Shown piece after piece: positions 60,901 through 64,000 of a stretch of DNA of 64,000 nucleotides (positions are counted from its first letter, which is position 1; each line of letters opens with the position of its first letter). Source of the stretch: Actinospica robiniae DSM 44927. Its GTDB lineage: Bacteria; Actinomycetota; Actinomycetes; Streptomycetales; Catenulisporaceae. The position numbers and the translations under genes are program-made. The notes under the pieces were generated by a model. That model was not told the origin of the DNA. It ran no database searches and saw nothing but the letters and a program-made list of their open reading frames with translations. The stretch is taken from contig NZ_KI632511.1 of NCBI RefSeq assembly GCF_000504285.1, positions 4,151,372 through 4,215,371 of the forward strand. The letters are read 5' to 3'.

Positions 60901-61884
60901 GTGAGCGGCCCCTTCGTGCTGGACTGCGACCCCGGGCTGGACGACGCGGTCGCCCTGCAGTACGCCCTCGGCACGGGTCGCTATGACATCAAAGCCGTAA
61001 CGGCCGTCGGAGGCAATGCCCCCGTCGAGCATACGTACCGTAACGCACGGGCGTTGGTGAAGATCTTCGGCGTCGCCGACGAGATCCCGGTGCACCGCGG
61101 CGTAGCCGGAACCATGTCCCGCCGCACCCGCCAGACCGCGTTGTTCGACTTCCACGGCGAGGCCGGCCTGGGCGAAGAGAAGCCCGACGACAAGGGCGTG
61201 AAGGAACAGGCCGAAGGCGCCGTGCAGACGCTGCTGCGGCTCTCGCGCGAGCACGAAGGCGAACTGACGGTCGTGGCCACCGGCCCCCTGACGAACATCG
61301 CGGCGGCGTTGCTCGAGGACCCCGGCTTCGCGCACCGGATCAAGAAGCTGGTCTTCATGGGCGGCACGGTGGCGGAGAAGGGCAACGTCACCCCCACCGC
61401 CGAGTTCAACATCTTCCACGACCCGGAGGCGGCGGACCTGGTCGCTGCGAGCGGGATGCGGATGACGATGATCGGACTCGACGTGACGCACAAGGCGAGA
61501 TTCACCCGGGCGCACCTGGCGAGGCTGGAAGCCGCCGGCGAACCGCTGGAGTTCACGGTACGGCTGCTGAAGTTCTACTTCGGCTCCTACAACCACTTCC
61601 ACCGCGCCGACTCAGTCCCCTTGCACGACCCTCTGGCCATCGGCGTAGCCATGGACGAGGCGTACGTCGAGAAGGCCGAAGGCACGCTGTTCGTGGAGAC
61701 GGCAAGCCCACTCACCGCCGGCCAGACCGTGTTCCTCCACGAACACGACGCCAGCGGCACGAGCCTCCCCCCGCAGCTGAGCGCCCGGGCCGAGCGCAGC
61801 CGTGCGAGCGTGGCGCTGGACTTGGGGCAGAAGGACTTCGTCGAGGAGTTCACGTCCGTCCTGGAGCGGTGGGGCCGCAGCTGA
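60901..61884 (+). CDS. Inosine/uridine-type nucleoside hydrolase
   Basis: A 327-residue IUNH-family N-ribohydrolase that splits nucleosides into base and ribose. The calcium-binding N-terminal motif is VLDCDPGLDDAVAL (residues 6-19). Further metal and ribose residues are in TGPLTNIA, FMGGT, AEFNIFHDPEAA and the C-terminal HDPLA. The GTG at 60901 was chosen because the motif must lie close to the N-terminus. It is divergent from LacI-ribokinase genes, and the released ribose would be the ribokinase substrate. Confidence 0.92.
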   Translation: MSGPFVLDCDPGLDDAVALQYALGTGRYDIKAVTAVGGNAPVEHTYRNARALVKIFGVADEIPVHRGVAGTMSRRTRQTALFDFHGEAGLGEEKPDDKGVKEQAEGAVQTLLRLSREHEGELTVVATGPLTNIAAALLEDPGFAHRIKKLVFMGGTVAEKGNVTPTAEFNIFHDPEAADLVAASGMRMTMIGLDVTHKARFTRAHLARLEAAGEPLEFTVRLLKFYFGSYNHFHRADSVPLHDPLAIGVAMDEAYVEKAEGTLFVETASPLTAGQTVFLHEHDASGTSLPPQLSARAERSRASVALDLGQKDFVEEFTSVLERWGRS

Positions 61885-62095
61885 CGGCTCTGAAGAGCCT
61901 TGCCTGGGCGACGGACGGGGCGGCAGAGCTCGTTCTCGTCCGCGGGAGTGATTGCGGACGGGGCCCACCCTCGTTTGTCATGCATCCATCAGAGTGAGGC
62001 CCACGCTCCGGTCATATCATCATGCGAAGGCTTTGACCAGGTGAAATGCGCCCTCCGCTCTAGCGCGGAACTCCGATACCGGAGACCGTGGAGTC

Positions 62096-63475
62096 ATGGC
62101 GCAAACCAACGAACTCCTCTCCCCCGACGTACGGGCCCTGATCACCCGTCAGCGCGGCGTCCTCGCCGCCTCCCAAGCCGCCGCCTGCGGCTTGCCGCGC
62201 GAGACGGTGCGCACGCGTGTGTCGCGCGGTCTGTGGCAGCGCCTGCTTCCCAGCGTCTATCTCCTCCAGTGCGGGCCGCCGAATCCCGTGCAGCGCGCGT
62301 TCGCCGCCCAGGTGTATGCGGGCGAGCACTCGATCATCACCGGGCCGGCGGCCTTGCGCCTCCACGGAGTCGGCGACGTCGTATCCGGGCTCTGGGACGA
62401 CCTCGACGGCTGGAGCACGTGGGCGACCTCCAGTACCGCGCCGGCAAGCACGGCTCGCGCCGCTTCTGAGGCTCCGGGCGCCACTGCGGCCGTCGACGAC
62501 AGCAGGCCTGCTGAGCCTGCTGAGTCGTCCTCTCGGGCCGACGTCGCCGTCGGCCACCGTGGCGCCGAGGCCCCAGCCACCGACGTCTTCCGACATCCGC
62601 CCACGCGCCAGAATCCACGCCAGCGCCTCAACGCACATCCCGCGCCTGGATCCATCTATCACCCCGTTCCGCCACTCGAAAGCGACTTCCCCGCGTGGCG
62701 GGTGCACCTGCTCGTCCCGCACGGCCAACGACGGCAGAACGTCGAGTACGTACGCGTCTCCCGCTCTACGCGGCTGCCGGAGCCGGACCGGCGCCATGGC
62801 CTGAGGCTTGCGCCACCCGCACGGGCGGTGCTCGACGCGTGCTCGTGGTGCCTTGAGGCGCCCGACGAGGTGACGGCTGAGGCCTTCATCGAGACGGTGG
62901 TGCGCGCCACGGTGTCAGCGGGCCTCACGGACCTCGGCGAGCTCGAGCACGAACTCGTCCAGGCGCCGCGGCGACATACCAGGCCTCTGCGAGACACGCT
63001 GGTCCGGGCCCGCACGCGCGAGCGGGCGGCGGCGACTCGGCGCTTGTTCGAGGGCCTGAGCCGCCACGGACCGCAGGGCCTGATGCGGCGCGTCGCGATC
63101 TACGGCGAGCGCCGGCAGATCGCCGTCGCCGAGGCGCTCTGGCCCAGCCGCGCCCTCGTCGTCACGATCGATGCGAAGCCGGGCGCCGTGACGGAGCTGA
63201 GCCGACTCGGCTTCGCGGTGATCCAGATCTCGGCGCACGAGTTGGCCAAGAACACGGCCGACGTCGTCGAGCGGATCGCGAGCGCGCTCGCGGCACGACC
63301 GGAGGCGACGCTGCCGCCCGGCGTCGCACTGCTTCCGATCGGCCAGACCGAACCCGACGCGGCGGCGGAGGGAGGCTTGCCGGGGCGCGTGCAGCTCGCC
63401 CTGACGAGCACACCGACGCCGGCGCATTGGTCGGGGCTGCGCGTCAGAAGTCCCGCGTTCAGCGGGGCCTTCTGA
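62096..63475 (+). CDS. AbiEi-type antitoxin-like HTH protein with split central region
   Basis: A 459-residue protein. Residues 10-60 match the AbiEi-type N-terminal winged helix (LITRQRGVLAASQAAACGLPRETVRTRVSRGLWQRLLPSVYLL), followed by AGEHSIITGPAALRLHGV. Residues about 105-210 form an Ala/Ser/Pro-rich insert, after which the conserved body resumes (WRVHLLVPHGQRRQNVEYVRVSRSTRLPEPDR, LAPPARAVLDAC). Relatives without the insert are near 300 residues and often end in a DUF559-like domain; here the end has LVVTIDAKPGAVTELSRLGFAVIQIS. No AbiEii-type nucleotidyltransferase toxin gene is adjacent, so it may be a stand-alone regulator. Confidence 0.72.
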   Translation: MAQTNELLSPDVRALITRQRGVLAASQAAACGLPRETVRTRVSRGLWQRLLPSVYLLQCGPPNPVQRAFAAQVYAGEHSIITGPAALRLHGVGDVVSGLWDDLDGWSTWATSSTAPASTARAASEAPGATAAVDDSRPAEPAESSSRADVAVGHRGAEAPATDVFRHPPTRQNPRQRLNAHPAPGSIYHPVPPLESDFPAWRVHLLVPHGQRRQNVEYVRVSRSTRLPEPDRRHGLRLAPPARAVLDACSWCLEAPDEVTAEAFIETVVRATVSAGLTDLGELEHELVQAPRRHTRPLRDTLVRARTRERAAATRRLFEGLSRHGPQGLMRRVAIYGERRQIAVAEALWPSRALVVTIDAKPGAVTELSRLGFAVIQISAHELAKNTADVVERIASALAARPEATLPPGVALLPIGQTEPDAAAEGGLPGRVQLALTSTPTPAHWSGLRVRSPAFSGAF

Positions 63476-63551
63476 CGGCGGCTCGGAACTCCTCAGCCCA
63501 AGAAACGGAGGTTGCCTAGCGAAGAGCGACCCGTAACCCTTCCGGTTGCTG

Positions 63552-63593
63552 CCGGGAGCCATGAAATGCGGACGAGGCGGTAATGGCTCCCGG
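63552..63593. terminator. Inverted repeat, possible terminator
   Basis: CCGGGAGCCAT and ATGGCTCCCGG form an 11-bp perfect stem around a 20-base loop, 76 bases after the AbiEi-like gene. There is no T-tract. Confidence 0.6.
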
Positions 63594-63657
63594 TCCAGCT
63601 GGCGGACCCGGCGACGCGGTGCCAGATGACAGGGTCCTGCAGTTCCGGGCTGCGGAG

Positions 63658-63779
63658 CCTGTGTCAGCTACCAGTGTCTGCGTCGAGTACCAGCCTCTGC
63701 GTCAGCTACCAGTGTCTGCGTCGAGTACCGGCCTCTGCGTCAGTTACGGGCGCCTCCGTCAGCTACGGCGCCTGCGTCG
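63658..63779. repeat. 19-bp tandem repeat, six units plus a partial
   Basis: The unit is TCTGCGTCAGCTACCAGTG with variants. Units start at 63658, 63677, 63696, 63715, 63734 and 63753, and a partial unit at 63771. Units alternate between CAGCTACCAGTG and CGAGTACC(A/G)GCC endings, so units 1-4 form a 38-bp higher-order repeat. The array ends five bases from the stop codon of the DUF1684 gene. Confidence 0.9.
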
Positions 63780-63783
63780 TGGC

Positions 63784-63999
63784 TCAGCGCGTCTTGACCG
63801 CGAGCTCGCCCGCGCGGACGGGGAGGTCGAGCCGGTTGCCGCGCGGCGGGACGGGGCAGACGTAGTGGTCCGTGAAGGCGCAGGGCGGCAGGTAGGCACG
63901 GTTGAAGTCGAGCGTCACGGCGCCGTCGGCCTCGGCGGGGGCCGGCGCGGACAGGAAGCGGAAGAAGGGCTTCGAGTCGGCCGTGGTCGGATCGGCGAA
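63784..63999 (-). CDS. DUF1684-family protein, C-terminal part (cut by window edge)
   Basis: The last 71 codons of a minus-strand gene that enters from beyond 64000. The sequence LDFNRAYLPPCAFTDHYVCP followed by PPRGNRLDLPVRAGE is the characteristic C-terminal block of DUF1684 proteins, which have a beta-rich fold and unknown function. The frame ends with TGA at 63784-63786. The N-terminal part lies outside the window. Confidence 0.85.
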   Translation of the reverse strand, partial: FADPTTADSKPFFRFLSAPAPAEADGAVTLDFNRAYLPPCAFTDHYVCPVPPRGNRLDLPVRAGELAVKTR

Positions 64000-64000
64000 G

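Larger units (their letters stand above)
63476..63783. other. Intergenic region, 308 bp, with hairpin and 19-bp repeats
   Basis: Between convergent genes. It contains the hairpin at 63552-63593 and the 19-bp tandem repeat at 63658-63779. I see no gene. Confidence 0.65.

Noticed and set aside
1-64000. Prophage, transposon, integron or biosynthetic gene cluster
   Set aside because: No integrase, transposase, phage structural, PKS/NRPS or precursor-peptide modification gene was recognised; a lone P450 and transporter genes are not enough.

Overview
The window is very GC-rich chromosomal DNA with strong third-position GC bias, frequent GTG starts and 4-base start/stop overlaps. Together with a phosphatidylinositol-mannoside gene set this points to an actinomycete (order Streptomycetales/Catenulisporales or a relative; the sequence alone does not fix the genus). 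No rRNA, tRNA, transposase, integrase, phage gene or CRISPR array was recognised.

Layout. (1) 1-5427: the 5' end of a secreted carbohydrate-active protein behind a CebR-like palindrome, an ECF41/SigJ-type sigma factor, an FAD oxidoreductase carrying a good ECF41 promoter, a membrane-anchored molybdopterin oxidoreductase and a HAD phosphatase. (2) 5674-15296: a sugar catabolic cluster made of a ROK repressor with a palindromic operator, a GH4 glycosidase, a BadF-type sugar kinase, then a five-gene Dpp/Opp-type ABC transporter closed by a strong terminator. (3) 15363-19999: a three-gene minus-strand operon encoding a RecB/Cas4-like Fe-S nuclease, an unrecognised 538-residue protein and an SF1 helicase. 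This is the best candidate for an uncharacterised system. (4) 20000-22416: a repeat-rich zone with a Cys-rich copper-storage-like protein and a DUF5709 protein. (5) 22417-28308: P450, membrane protein, 2-hydroxyacid dehydrogenase, Eis-like acetyltransferase, MFS and GtrA proteins.

(6) 28413-58473 is a housekeeping core whose order resembles the Mycobacterium tuberculosis Rv2572c-Rv2613c region: aspS, hisS, a glyoxalase-II-like gene, a ppiB-like gene on the opposite strand, relA, apt, secF, secD, yajC, ruvB, ruvA, ruvC, yebC, pdxT, pdxS, pimA, PatA-like gene, pgsA and an HIT gene. Several blocks interrupt it: DUF349/SRPBCC/ArsR genes and satellite DNA (33393-37066), an ECF sigma pair (47330-48504), and EF-G2 plus small genes (54815-57855). 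(7) 58557-64000: ribokinase and a LacI repressor divergent from a nucleoside hydrolase, with two matching operator copies between them, then an AbiEi-like protein, a 19-bp tandem repeat and the end of a DUF1684 gene.

The most useful new readings are the regulatory sites inferred directly from sequence (ECF41 promoter, ROK operator pair, LacI operator pair, CebR-like box, an 18-bp inverted repeat), the nuclease-X-helicase operon, the unusually many short tandem repeats in intergenic DNA, and a possible frameshifted small protein gene at 57677-57855.
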